This document shows positions 23,281 to 34,354 of a DNA stretch of 64,000 bases, in pieces. Source of the stretch: Zea mays (Eukaryota; Streptophyta; Magnoliopsida; Poales; Poaceae); assembly GCF_902167145.1 (NCBI RefSeq), contig NC_050098.1:128042207-128106206 (forward strand), in the 5' to 3' direction. The notes under the pieces were generated by a model. The model was not told where the DNA came from and ran no database searches. It saw only the letters and a program-made list of their open reading frames with translations. The stretch's first letter is position 1, and each line of letters starts with the position of its first letter. Made by a program: the position numbers and the translations under genes.

Positions 23281-23757
23281 TGTTGTGTGCAGTCTAGAGA
23301 GCTATCAGGGAAATGATCCCCTGTCTCTAGGACCCGCCTGTTACAGAGCGTGCTAGGGAAGAGCCCCTGCCCCTAGTCGTTGGGCCCGTTGGTCAGCTGG
23401 AGGAGGCGGATACATCAACCCTGAAAGAACCCCCCCCCCCGGATCAAACCCCGCGGCACCGAGTCCGGGGTTGGGCGTGGCGGAACCTGACAGGGGAGGC
23501 TAGGCGTGTCGCAGGAAAACGATTCGAATGGATCCCGCATCTAGCCCCAGACTGACCCGTCATAAATACCCGGCCGCATTAACCACGCCTGACACCGACG
23601 TGGGTACCGGTTCGCTTCCCACACATGACCTACGAACCGCTCGGACCGCATAGCACTCATGACCAATGAGCCCCAGGACTACAACACATTTATGGTCCGC
23701 GTATCCTTGGCCTACGGTGCACTCATGGCCTATCAGACTGGCCTGAGTGCGCAAACC

Positions 23758-25045
23758 TGAAAGGGAAATGTGCCCTTGGGCCATTTCTATGTATTTTGGT
23801 GATTGAGTGCCAACACATGTGCTTAATTGGGAATTTATGTACATGGATGAACAAGGTGAAAATCATGAAGTAAAGGTATGTTTCTAAGCCTTAGTACATT
23901 GGTTTTGAGTACTAATATATTTGTCTAAGTGTTAGAAACAGAAAGAAGAAGAATAGAGAAAAGGAGAAGGGACTTGGCTGTGTGCTGCCAAGACCCAGCT
24001 CGGTCTGGAGCACCGGACTGTCCGGTGTGCACCGGACAGTGTCCGGTGCGCCAGGCTGGCGCGACTCGAACTGGCCGCTCTCGGGAAATTGGCCGGTGGC
24101 GTACGGCTAAAATTCACCGGACTGTCCGGTGTGCACCGGACTGTCCGGTGAGCCAACGGTCGGCCAGGGCCAACGGTCGGCCGCGCAATCCGCACGGGAC
24201 ACGTGGCCGAGCCAACGGTCGGAAGACAGCACCGGACTGTCCGGTGTGCACCGGACATGTCCGGTGCGCCAACAGCGCCAGATCTGCCAACGGTCTGCAA
24301 CGGTCGTCTTCGCCGTTTAAGGAAACAAATCGGGCACCGGACAGTGTCCGGTGTGCACCGGACTGTCCGGTGCCCCCGACGACAGAAGGCAAGGATGGCC
24401 TTCCGGATTTGCCCTCAACGGCTCCTAGCTGCCTTGGGGCTATAAAAGGAGCCCCTAGGCGCATGGAGGAGACACACAAGCAACCTTTGAGCATTCTTGA
24501 TCATCCACACTAAGTCTCTGCGCATTCGTTTGTGTTTCTAAGTGATTCGAGCTCTGTTCTAAGTGAGAACTCTGAGATAGTCTTGTGAGCTCGAGTCTTG
24601 GCCGTGTGTGTGCGCTTTTGCTGTGGATTTGTGTGTGTTGCTTCCCTCCCTTACTCTGTGTTTCATTTGTGATCATATACTTGTAAGGGCAAGAGACTCC
24701 AATTTGTGGAGATTCCTTGCAAACGGGATAGTGAAAGGAAAACAAAACACCGTGGTATTCAAGTGGGTCTTTGGACCGCTTGAGAGGGGTTGATTGCAAC
24801 CCTCGTCCGTTGGGACGCCACAACGTGGAGTAGGCAAGCGTTGGTCTTGGCCGAACCACGGGATAAAACCACTGTGTCACTCTGTGCTTGATTCTCTTGT
24901 GGTACTGTGTTTTGTTGAGATTGTTGAAGACTTCACCTTAGCCACTTGGCAATAATCGTGCTAACACTTAACAAGTTTTTGTGGCTTAAGTTTGAAGTTT
25001 TTACAGGATCACCTATTCACCCCCCCCCCCCTCTAGGTGCTTTCA
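23758..25045 (+). repeat. 5' LTR of the young copia element
   Basis: TGAAAGGGAAA...GGTGCTTTCA, 1,288 bp. U3 carries eight CACCGGAC...GTCCGGTG half-palindrome pairs (24,011-24,375) and repeated CAACGGTC motifs. The TATA box is in GGGGCTATAAAAGGAGCCCC (24,436-24,455). A 12-base C run lies at 25,020-25,031. The 194-, 141- and 126-codon ORFs here are translations of the palindromes and flanks. Confidence 0.95.
24436..24455 (+). promoter_or_regulatory. LTR core promoter, 5' LTR
   Basis: TATAAAAGG (24,441) sits inside a near-perfect inverted repeat GGGGC...GCCCC. It is the probable start-site element for genomic RNA. Confidence 0.7.
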
Positions 25046-25047
25046 AT

Positions 25048-25059
25048 TGGTATCGGAGC
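25048..25059 (+). promoter_or_regulatory. Primer-binding site for initiator tRNA-Met
   Basis: TGGTATCGGAGC lies two bases after the LTR. The usual plant copia site is TGGTATCAGAGC; the single A-to-G change would still allow a G:U pair with the tRNA. Confidence 0.85.
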
Positions 25060-25094
25060 CGTTCTCTTCACAAAGGGACTAACCGCCCGAAGAG

Positions 25095-27479
25095 ATGGAT
25101 CCTAAGGGGAAGGGTATAGTGATCAACGACAAAGAGAAGGAATCCTTCGTCAACGAGCCGAAGGACGATAAGCCTACCGACTCCGGCTCGGGCCAAAGAC
25201 GGAAGGAAGGGAAGAAGAAGAAGACCAGGCGCATCAAGGAGATCGTCTACTACGACAGCGACGAGTCTACTTCTTCCCAAAAGGACGAGGACCACAACAA
25301 CTACGAGAGAAGAAAACCGGTTAATTCGAACTTTTCTTTTGATTACTCTCGTATTCCGCAAAGTTCACATTCTCATTTGCTCTCCATTCCACTCGGCAAG
25401 CCCCCACACTTTGATGGAGAGGACTACGGATTTTGGAGCCACAAAATGCGTAGTCACCTATTCTCTCTCCATCCTAGTATATGGGAGATTGTAGAGAGTG
25501 GAATGCATTTTGATAGTTCGGATAGTCCCATGTTCATTAATGAACAAATTCATAAGAATGCACAAGCTACTACTGTTCTTCTAGCTTCCTTGTGCAGGAA
25601 TGAATACCATAAGGTGAGCGGCTTGGATAACGCCAAGCAAATCTGGGACACCCTCAAGATTTCTCATGAGGGGAACGACGTCACCTTACTCACCAAGATG
25701 GAGTTGGTGGAGGGCGAGCTTGGACGGTTCGCAATGATAAGGGGCGAGGAGCCAACGCAAACATACAATCGGCTCAAGACCCTTATCAACAAGATAAGAA
25801 GCTACGGGAGCACGTGATGGACGGACCACGACGTCGTCCGCCTAATGCTAAGGTCATTTACCGTTCTTGATCCTCACTTGGTGAACAATATACGTGAAAA
25901 TCCCAGGTACACCAAGATGTCGCCCGAAGAAGTTCTTGGGAAATTTGTTAGCGGGCGAATGATGATCAAGGAGGCGAGATATGTGGACGACGCCTTGAAT
26001 GGTCCGATCAACGAGCCGCAACCTCTCGCTCTCAAGGCAACACGAAGCAAGGAGGCGCTACCTAGCAAGGTGGCACAAATTGAGGCGGCCGGACTCAACG
26101 ATGAAGAGATGGCTCTCATCATCAAGAGATTCAAGACGGCGCTAAATGGTCGCAAGGGGCAGCCAAGCAAGACCAAGACCAAGGGGAAGCGCTCATGCTT
26201 CAAATGCGGTAAGCTTGGTCATTTTATCGCTAACTGTCCCGATAATGAAAGTGACCAGGAAAAGGGGAACAAAAGAGAAAAGAAGAAGCAATACAAGAAG
26301 GCAAAGGGCGAGGCGCATCTAGGAAAGGAGTGGGACTCGGATTGCTCCTCCTCCGACTCCGACAACGAAGGACTCGCCGCCACTGCCTTCAACAAATCGG
26401 CTCTCTTCCCCAACGAGCGTCTCACATGTCTTATGGCAAGGGAGAAGAAGGTGAGTACTCAAGACTCCACTTATGCTTCTTCTAGTGATAGTGAGTCTAG
26501 TGATGATGACATAGATTATTCATGCTTGTTCAAGGGCTTAGATAGATCTAAGATAGATAAAATCAATGAATTGATTGATGCATTGAATGAAAAGGATAGG
26601 CTTTTAGAAAAGCAGGAGGATTTATTGTATGATGAACACGATAAATTTGTAGAGGCACAAAAATCATATGCTTTAGAAGTAAAAAGAAATGAAATGCTTT
26701 CTTATGAACTATCTACTTGTCATGAAACCATTTCTACTTTACAAGGTGTTAACAATGATTTAAATGCTAAGTTAGAAGTAGCAAATAAATCTAATTCTTG
26801 TGTAGAACATGTTAAGATTTGCACTAGGTGTAAGGATTTCGATGTTGATGCCTGTAGTGAACATCTAGTTTTAATTTCCAAATTAAATAAGGAAGTGGCT
26901 AGTCTTAATGCCCAACTTAAGACTAGCAAGAATGAAGTTGATAAAATAAAATTTGCAAGGGATGCCTATACGGTTGGTAGACACCCCTCAATTAAGGATG
27001 GTCTTGGCTTCAAGAGAGAGGCCAAGAACTTAACAAGCCATAAGGCTCCCATCTTCGTCAAGGAGAAAGGGAAGGCCCCTATGGCTAGTAATGCTAAAAA
27101 GAACCATGCTTTTATGTATTATGATAGGAGAAATGCTAGAAATGCTTATAATGATTTTGATTCACATGTTTATGATTCTCATGCCATGTTTGCCTCTAGT
27201 TCTTCTTATAAGCATGATAGGGATATGCCTAGGAGAAATATTGCTCATGTGCCTAGAAAGAATGTTATTCATGCTCCTAGGAAAGTAGTGAATGAACCTT
27301 CCATAATTTATTGTGCTTTAAACACTTCCTTTGCTATTTGTAGAAAGGATAGGAAAATAGTTGCTAGGAAGTTAGGGGCAAAATGCAAGGGAGACAGGAC
27401 TTGCATTTGGGTCCCTAAGGACATTTGTGCTAACCTTGCAGGACCCAACATGAGTTGGGTACCTAAGACCCAAGCCTAA
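25095..27479 (+). pseudogene. gag: copia gag, one reading frame broken by a TGA
   Basis: Gag forms the particle that packages the element's RNA in the cytoplasm. One frame runs from ATG 25,095 to TAA 27,477-27,479 (about 794 codons) but is interrupted by TGA at 25,815-25,817, splitting it into 240- and 544-codon ORFs. The N-terminal third holds the copia gag core (PPHFDGEDYGFWSHKMRSHL near residue 100). The zinc knuckle CFKCGKLGHFIANC lies at 26,196-26,237. Acidic/serine-rich and coiled-coil-like segments (26,560-26,960) and a basic C-terminus follow. Related elements read through the stop position with arginine (CGA), so the stop is a one-base C-to-T change at a CG site. Without readthrough, full-length Gag is not made. 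Confidence 0.9.
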
Positions 27480-27486
27480 ATTTGCC

Positions 27487-30400
27487 TTGCAGGTTTATGC
27501 ATCCGGGGGTTCAAGCTGGATTATTGATAGCGGATGCACAAACCATATGACGGGGGAGAAGAAGATGTTCACCTCCTACGTCAAGAATAAGGATTCCCAA
27601 GATTCAATCATATTCGGTGATGGGAATCAAGGCAAGGTAAAAGGGTTAGGTAAAATTGCAATTTCTAATGAGCACTCTATCTCTAATGTGTTTTTAGTAG
27701 AGTCACTAGGATATAATTTACTATCTGTTAGTCAATTGTGCAATATGGGATATAACTGTCTGTTTACAAATATAGATGTGTCTGTCTTTAGAAGAAGTGA
27801 TGGTTCACTAGCTTTTAAGGGTGTATTAGACGGCAAACTTTATTTAGTTGATTTTGCAAAAGAAGAGGCCGGTCTAGATGCATGCTTAATGGCTAAGACT
27901 TGCATGGGCTGGCTGTGGCATCGTCGCTTAGCACATGTGGGGATGAAGAACCTTCACAAGCTTCTAAAGGGAGAACACGTGATAGGTCTAACCAATGTTC
28001 AATTCGAAAAAGATAGACCTTGTGCAGCTTGTCAAGCAGGGAAACAGGTGGGAGGAGCGCATCACAGCAAGAATGTGATGACCACTTCAAGACCCCTGGA
28101 GCTGCTGCATATGGACCTCTTCGGACCCGTCGCCTATCTAAGCATAGGGGGAAGTAAGTATGGTTTAGTTATTGTTGATGATTTTTCCCGCTTCACTTGG
28201 GTGTTCTTTTTGCAGGATAAGTCTGAAACCCAAGGGACCCTCAAACGCTTCCTCAGGAGAGCTCAAAATGAGTTTGAGCTCAAAGTGAAAAAGATAAGAA
28301 GCGACAACGGGTCCGAGTTCAAGAACCTTCAAGTGGAGGAGTTCCTTGAAGAAGAAGGGATCAAGCACGAGTTCTCCGCTCCCTACACACCACAGCAAAA
28401 TGGTGTGGTAGAGAGGAAGAACAGGACGCTCATCGACATGGCGAGGACGATGCTAGGAGAGTTCAAGACCCCCGAGTGCTTTTGGACGGAAGCCGTGAAC
28501 ACGGCGTGCCACGCCATCAACAGGGTCTACCTTCATCGCCTCCTCAAGAAGACGTCGTATGAGCTACTAACCGGTAACAAACCCAATGTATCGTACTTTC
28601 GTGTATTTGGGAGTAAATGCTACATTCTAGTGAAGAAGGGTAGAAATTCTAAGTTTGCTCCCAAAGCTGTAGAAGGGTTTTTGTTAGGTTATGACTCAAA
28701 TACAAAGGCGTATAGAGTCTTCAACAAATCATCGGGTTTGGTTGAAGTCTCTAGCGACGTTGTATTTGATGAGACTAATGGCTCTCCAAGAGAGCAAGTT
28801 GTTGATTGTGATGATGTAGATGAAGAAGATGTTCCGACGGCCGCTATACGAACCATGGCGATTGGAGAAGTGCGGCCACAGGAACAAGATGAGCAAGATC
28901 AACCCTCTTCCTCAATTATGGTGCATCCCCCGACTCAAGACGATGAACAGGTTCATCATAAGGAGGCGTGTGATCAAGGGGGAGCACAAGATGATCAAGT
29001 GATAGAGGAAGAAGCGCAACCGGCACCTCCAACTCAAGTTCGAGCGATGATTCAAAGGGATCATCCCGTCGACCAAATTCTGGGTGACATCAGCAAGGGA
29101 GTAACTACTCGATCTCGATTAGTTAATTTTTGTGAGCATTACTCCTTTGTCTCTTCTATTGAGCCTTTCAGGGTAGAAGAGGCCTTGCTAGATCCGGACT
29201 GGGTGTTGGCCATGCAAGAGGAGTTAAACAACTTCAAGCGCAATGAAGTTTGGACACTGGTGCCTCGTCCGAAGCAAAATGTTGTGGGAACCAAGTGGGT
29301 GTTCCGCAACAAACAGGACGAGCACGGGGTGGTGACGAGGAACAAGGCTCGACTTGTGGCAAAAGGTTATGCCCAAGTCGCAGGTTTGGATTTCGAGGAG
29401 ACTTTTGCTCCTGTGGCTAGGCTAGAATCAATTCGTATCTTGCTAGCATATGCCGCTCACCATTCTTTCAGGTTGTTTCAAATGGATGTGAAGAGCGCCT
29501 TCCTCAACGGGCCAATCAAGGAGGAGGTGTACGTGGAGCAACCCCCTGGCTTCGAGGATGAACGGTATCCCGACCACGTGTGTAAGCTCTCTAAGGCGCT
29601 CTATGGACTTAAGCAAGCCCCAAGAGCATGGTATGAATGCCTTAGAGACTTTTTACTTGCTAATGCTTTCAAGGTTGGGAAGGCCGATCCAACTCTTTTC
29701 ACTAAGACATGTGATGGTGATTTGTTTGTGTGCCAAATTTATGTTGATGACATAATATTTGGTTCTACTAACCAAAAGTCTTGTGAAGAGTTTAGCAGGG
29801 TGATGACGCAGAAATTCGAGATGTCGATGATGGGCGAGTTGAACTACTTCCTTGGGTTCCAAGTGAAGCAACTCAAGGACGGCACCTTCATCTCCCAAAC
29901 GAAGTACACGCAAGATTTGCTAAAGCGGTTTGGGATGAAGGACGCCAAGCCCGCAAAGACGCCAATGGGGACCGACGGACACACCGACCTCAACAAAGGA
30001 GGTAAGTCCGTTGATCAAAAAGCATACCGGTCAATGATAGGTTCTTTGCTTTACTTATGTGCTAGTAGACCGGATATTATGCTTAGCGTATGCATGTGTG
30101 CTAGATTTCAATCCGATCCTAAGGAGTGTCACTTAGTGGCGGTGAAGCGAATTCTTAGATATTTGGTTGCTACGCCTTGCTTCGGGCTCTGGTATCCAAA
30201 GGGGTCTACCTTTGACTTAGTTGGATACTCAGACTCCGACTATGCTGGATGTAAGGTCGATAGGAAGAGTACATCGGGGACGTGCCAATTCTTAGGAAGG
30301 TCCCTGGTGTCATGGAACTCTAAGAAACAAACCTCCGTTGCCCTATCCACCGCTGAGGCCGAGTATGTTGCCGCAGGACAGTGTTGCGCGCAACTACTTT

Positions 30401-30693
30401 GGATGAGGCAAACCCTCAGGGACTTTGGCTACAATCTGAGCAAAGTCCCACTCCTATGTGATAATGAGAGTGCTATCCGCATGGCGGAAAATCCTGTTGA
30501 ACACAGCCGCACAAAGCACATAGACATCCGGCATCACTTTTTGAGAGACCACCAGCAAAAGGGAGATATCGAAGTGTTTCATGTTAGCACCGAGAACCAG
30601 CTAGCCGATATCTTCACTAAGCCTCTAGATGAGAAGACCTTTTGCAGGTTGCGTAGTGAGCTAAATGTCTTAGATTCGCGGAACCTGGATTGA
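27487..30693 (+). CDS. pol: copia pol polyprotein: protease, integrase, reverse transcriptase, RNase H
   Basis: This 1,068-codon open frame encodes the enzymes that mature particles, copy RNA to DNA and insert it. Protease: DSG at residues 14-16. Integrase: HHCC zinc region at about 139-182 and catalytic D210, D273 and E309 (35 residues between the last two). The long acidic linker is about 450-520. Reverse transcriptase: YVDD at 752-755. RNase H: D916, E957, D992 and D1041 are in place. No stop or missing catalytic residue is seen. The frame is +1 relative to gag (stop TAA 27,477-27,479). The first codon at 27,487 is TTG, so pol is probably made by frameshifting or as a fusion, not from its own start. 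The enzyme part looks functional, in contrast to gag. Confidence 0.95.
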   Translation: MQVYASGGSSWIIDSGCTNHMTGEKKMFTSYVKNKDSQDSIIFGDGNQGKVKGLGKIAISNEHSISNVFLVESLGYNLLSVSQLCNMGYNCLFTNIDVSVFRRSDGSLAFKGVLDGKLYLVDFAKEEAGLDACLMAKTCMGWLWHRRLAHVGMKNLHKLLKGEHVIGLTNVQFEKDRPCAACQAGKQVGGAHHSKNVMTTSRPLELLHMDLFGPVAYLSIGGSKYGLVIVDDFSRFTWVFFLQDKSETQGTLKRFLRRAQNEFELKVKKIRSDNGSEFKNLQVEEFLEEEGIKHEFSAPYTPQQNGVVERKNRTLIDMARTMLGEFKTPECFWTEAVNTACHAINRVYLHRLLKKTSYELLTGNKPNVSYFRVFGSKCYILVKKGRNSKFAPKAVEGFLLGYDSNTKAYRVFNKSSGLVEVSSDVVFDETNGSPREQVVDCDDVDEEDVPTAAIRTMAIGEVRPQEQDEQDQPSSSIMVHPPTQDDEQVHHKEACDQGGAQDDQVIEEEAQPAPPTQVRAMIQRDHPVDQILGDISKGVTTRSRLVNFCEHYSFVSSIEPFRVEEALLDPDWVLAMQEELNNFKRNEVWTLVPRPKQNVVGTKWVFRNKQDEHGVVTRNKARLVAKGYAQVAGLDFEETFAPVARLESIRILLAYAAHHSFRLFQMDVKSAFLNGPIKEEVYVEQPPGFEDERYPDHVCKLSKALYGLKQAPRAWYECLRDFLLANAFKVGKADPTLFTKTCDGDLFVCQIYVDDIIFGSTNQKSCEEFSRVMTQKFEMSMMGELNYFLGFQVKQLKDGTFISQTKYTQDLLKRFGMKDAKPAKTPMGTDGHTDLNKGGKSVDQKAYRSMIGSLLYLCASRPDIMLSVCMCARFQSDPKECHLVAVKRILRYLVATPCFGLWYPKGSTFDLVGYSDSDYAGCKVDRKSTSGTCQFLGRSLVSWNSKKQTSVALSTAEAEYVAAGQCCAQLLWMRQTLRDFGYNLSKVPLLCDNESAIRMAENPVEHSRTKHIDIRHHFLRDHQQKGDIEVFHVSTENQLADIFTKPLDEKTFCRLRSELNVLDSRNLD

Positions 30694-31480
30694 ATTGTAG
30701 CATACATGTAGTTATGCTTTTGATCATGTTCCTTTTTGCATTTTGTTGCTTATTGTGGTGCTCAAGTTGTACAAACACTCCCTGGACCTCACAAGTCCGT
30801 TGCAAAGTGATGCACATGTTTAGGGGGAGATGTGTTACAACTTGACCCTTTGAGACTAACCATGTGCTTGAGTTTGATGATTTAGTCTCGAAGGAGGATT
30901 GAAAGGGAAAGGTGGACTTGGACCATGAAAGACTTCCACTGCACTCCGATGAGAGGGTAACTTATTCCAAGTCCATCTCATTAACTCTTATTGTCATTTG
31001 CTCTTAAGTGAAGGTTTTGGTAAGGCAATGGGGTTAAAGGGCCACAAATTGATCCCATTTTGGTGCTTGATGCCAAAGGGGGAGAAAATAAAGGCCAAAG
31101 CAATAAATGGATCAGCTACCACTTGAGAGATTTTGAAAATAGTAGAATAGAATTTTTGGTTTGTCAAAATTCTTATGTTGTCTCTCTTGTCAATAATTGG
31201 TTTCTTGTGGGGAGAAGTATTGATTATGGGAAATAGGGGGAGTTTTTGAAATCTTTGATCAATCTCTTTTGGAATGACTCTCTTTATACTTCAACATGTG
31301 TGTTTGACTTAGAGATAGAGATTTGAGTTTGATTTGCAAAAACAAACCAAGTGGTGGCAAAGGATGATCCATATATGCCAAAATTGAATAAAACCAATTT
31401 GAGTTTCTATTTAAAGTGATTTTGCACTTGTTCTAGTTGCTTTATGTTGTGTTGGCATAAATCACCAAAAAGGGGGAGAT
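30694..31480 (+). other. 3' region of the copia element with several polypurine tracts
   Basis: This is 787 bp of non-coding sequence. Besides the final polypurine tract (AAAAAGGGGGAGAT, 31,467-31,480, touching the 3' LTR), purine tracts of the same form occur at 30,820-30,832, 31,073-31,088 and 31,231-31,243. There is no env-like ORF. Confidence 0.85.
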
Positions 31481-32768
31481 TGAAAGGGAAATGTGCCCTT
31501 GGGCCATTTCTATGTATTTTGGTGATTGAGTGCCAACACATGTGCTTAATTGGGAATTTATGTACATGGATGAACAAGGTGAAAATCATGAAGTAAAGGT
31601 ATGTTTCTAAGCCTTAGTACATTGGTTTTGAGTACTAATATATTTGTCTAAGTGTTAGAAACTGAAAGAAGAAGAATAGAGAAAAGGAGAAGGGACTTGG
31701 CTGTGTGCTGCCAAGACCCAGCTCGGTCTGGAGCACCGGACTGTCCGGTGTGCACCGGACAGTGTCCGGTGCGCCAGGCTGGCGCGACTCGAACTGGCCG
31801 CTCTCGGGAAATTGGCCGGTGGCGTACGGCTAAAATTCACCGGACTGTCCGGTGTGCACCGGACTGTCCGGTGAGCCAACGGTCGGCCAGGGCCAACGGT
31901 CGGCCGCGCAATCCGCACGGGACACGTGGCCGAGCCAACGGTCGGAAGACAGCACCGGACTGTCCGGTGTGCACCGGACATGTCCGGTGCGCCAACAGCG
32001 CCAGATCTGCCAACGGTCTGCAACGGTCGTCTTCGCCGTTTAAGGAAACAAATCGGGCACCGGACAGTGTCCGGTGTGCACCGGACTGTCCGGTGCCCCC
32101 GACGACAGAAGGCAAGGATGGCCTTCCGGATTTGCCCTCAACGGCTCCTAGCTGCCTTGGGGCTATAAAAGGAGCCCCTAGGCGCATGGAGGAGACACAC
32201 AAGCAACCTTTGAGCATTCTTGATCATCCACACTAAGTCTCTGCGCATTCGTTTGTGTTTCTAAGTGATTCGAGCTCTGTTCTAAGTGAGAACTCTGAGA
32301 TAGTCTTGTGAGCTCGAGTCTTGGCCGTGTGTGTGCGCTTTTGCTGTGGATTTGTGTGTGTTGCTTCCCTCCCTTACTCTGTGTTTCATTTGTGATCATA
32401 TACTTGTAAGGGCAAGAGACTCCAATTTGTGGAGATTCCTTGCAAACGGGATAGTGAAAGGAAAACAAAACACCGTGGTATTCAAGTGGGTCTTTGGACC
32501 GCTTGAGAGGGGTTGATTGCAACCCTCGTCCGTTGGGACGCCACAACGTGGAGTAGGCAAGCGTTGGTCTTGGCCGAACCACGGGATAAAACCACTGTGT
32601 CACTCTGTGCTTGATTCTCTTGTGGTACTGTGTTTTGTTGAGATTGTTGAAGACTTCACCTTAGCCACTTGGCAATAATCGTGCTAACACTTAACAAGTT
32701 TTTGTGGCTTAAGTTTGAAGTTTTTACAGGATCACCTATTCACCCCCCCCCCCCTCTAGGTGCTTTCA
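31481..32768 (+). repeat. 3' LTR of the young copia element
   Basis: 1,288 bp, the same as the 5' LTR except T at 31,663. TATA at 32,164. This LTR is followed by the target duplication aaacc (32,769-32,773). Confidence 0.95.
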
Positions 32769-33277
32769 AAACCACTGGCAGGGAACAACACGACGGGCCA
32801 GACCGATCCCCAGGCTACAAAGGCCAGGGGTCGGCATAGCCTAAATGATGGCGCCAGGGGCCCACACAGCCCCACATCGTCCGCCATAGTAAATACGAGA
32901 CAACTAGGTGGCCATGGGCCCACGAGTACGCGTGGCTTTACCTCGGGTAAGAACGCTTGGTTTTACCCTTGCCTTACGACTCCTTCGTAAGGAAGCTAAC
33001 ACTGGTCGACCCCTCTCTCGGCCTATAAAAGGGAGGGGTTGGCCTCCAGGCAAGGAGGTAGTTGGATGAAGCTGAGTTCACTTGGACACGCACCCACAAG
33101 GATGAACCCTAGACAGACCAACAAACAGAAGGAGGAGCGCCAACGAGGACCAGAAGGCAGGAGCCCTACCGCCAAGACAAGACTTAGCTAGGACTCCACT
33201 CTTTATCTTCTAATCTCCACTTCCACCCTGGTAAAGAGACTTGGGAGCCTCTCCTCCCTCTCTCGTCCGCTTGTAAC

Positions 33278-33805
33278 TAGGCCTGGGCAAAAAGAACCGG
33301 AACCGAGGAACCGAACCGAAATAACCGAGAACCAAAACCGAACTAACCGAACCGAAGGAACCGTTATGAAATTCGGTTCTGGTTTTTTGAGAACCAAAAT
33401 AAATGAGATATTTTCGGTTCTGCACTCCAAAGAACCGAAAGAACCGAAAGAACCGAAAAAACCAAAAGTATTAGATTCAATTTGTTACATGTGTTTGTAA
33501 CTTCGGATGTTGTTTTATCGACTTATGTTGAACCTCTAATCATCGATGTATTATCTATGTTATGGTCATTGTGCACTTGTGGTTGTTTGTGGGGAGATGT
33601 TGCTCACAAAAGTTGTCGTTATTCAGAATTTTAGAGTGGTTGTTACAGTTCGATTAGAACCGAGGAACCGAACCGAAGAACCGAGAACCGAACTAGTCGG
33701 TTCTGGTTTCTTTACCTTGCTATTTCGGTTCTAGTTTTTGAAGAACTGAATTTCTACAAGAACCGAGGAACCGAACCGAATCGAAGAACCGAACGCCCAG
33801 TCCTA
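33278..33805. mobile_element. 528-bp hAT-like non-autonomous element rich in GAACCGA
   Basis: Terminal inverted repeats TAGGCCTGGGC / GCCCAGTCCTA (10 of 11 pair) are flanked by a perfect 8-bp duplication cttgtaac (33,270-33,277 and 33,806-33,813), the signature of hAT transposons. Both ends are dense in GAACCGA / CGGTTC motifs (33,293-33,465 and 33,652-33,795), which could serve as transposase-binding subterminal repeats. The middle is AT-rich and non-coding. Confidence 0.85.
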
Positions 33806-33987
33806 CTTGTAACCACTACTATGAGTTTTAATCATCAATGATGTTGGTAGCGCAAGTCGTCGATGACCGGAAGTAGGGACATTCTGCCCAAACCAGTACA
33901 AAATCTTGTGTCCACCGCGCACACCCTCCAGACCCCGGAACACGCACAATAAATTTACTTGTCGGAGCAAGGTTTGAAACACTGATA

Positions 33988-34111
33988 GTTGGTGCGCTAG
34001 ATGGGGTTGAGTGTTCTACGACGAAGTTCTCCAAGCTCTGGATGGTTGGAAATGACGTTGGCATAGTATGGGCTCCCGCAGTGACCTTTTGCTTTGGGAA
34101 TCCCGACGACA
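33988..34111 (+). other. Leader of the split gypsy element (primer site and start of internal region)
   Basis: It holds the primer-site-like TGGTGCGCTAGATGGGG (33,990). The text continues at 51,629-51,682 beyond the type-B LTR. Too short to show coding content. Confidence 0.5.
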
Positions 34112-34282
34112 TGTAACACCCAAAATCCTAATCTTGAGATTTAAGGAAACTCTTTAGGGATATAAGAATTTAAAGTGCCTTTTAATAAGTTTATGAAACT
34201 AGAGCTAGTTTCCTAAAGCTAAATAAAAGGTAAATACTAAATTTAGTCTAGGTGTATAAACCATTTTTCTTAATTAAGTAGG

Positions 34283-34285
<3 letters not shown>

Positions 34286-34351
<66 letters not shown>
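34286..34351. repeat. (AT)33 microsatellite
   Basis: An uninterrupted 66-bp AT dinucleotide run within the type-B LTR. Confidence 0.95.

Positions 34352-34354
<3 letters not shown>

Larger units (their letters stand above)
23758..32768 (+). mobile_element. Young, complete Ty1-copia retrotransposon (SIRE/Maximus type)
   Basis: This is a 9,011-bp element with two 1,288-bp LTRs, a tRNA-type primer site, gag, pol and a polypurine tract, flanked by a perfect 5-bp duplication aaacc (23,753-23,757 and 32,769-32,773). Reading both LTRs side by side I find a single difference, A at 23,940 versus T at 31,663. It therefore inserted recently. It can hardly be autonomous as it stands: gag has one premature TGA and pol lies in another frame. 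It landed within an older gypsy LTR. Domain order (protease, integrase, RT, RNase H) defines Ty1-copia. The long stretch between pol and the 3' LTR is typical of the SIRE/Maximus lineage. Confidence 0.95.
23281..33987 (+). mobile_element. Gypsy-type LTR split by a copia element and a hAT-like element
   Basis: Pieces 23,281-23,757, 32,774-33,277 and 33,814-33,987 form one LTR once the two insertions and their target duplications are removed. The promoter reads GGCCTATAAAAGGGAGGGG (33,021-33,039). The right end is AAACACTGATA (33,987), followed by a primer-binding-site-like TTGGTGCGCTAGATGGGG (33,989), the same kind as in the Tat gypsy element at 37,455. The left start (TGTTGTGTGCAG at 23,281) is inferred. 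A second, partial copy lies at 55,494-56,030, ending AAACACCGATA. Confidence 0.6.

Noticed and set aside
23929..24513. 194-codon ORF (and 141/126-codon minus-strand ORFs), present twice
   Set aside because: They lie in the copia LTRs and translate the CACCGGAC palindromes and flanks; the second set at 31,652-32,603 is just the other LTR.
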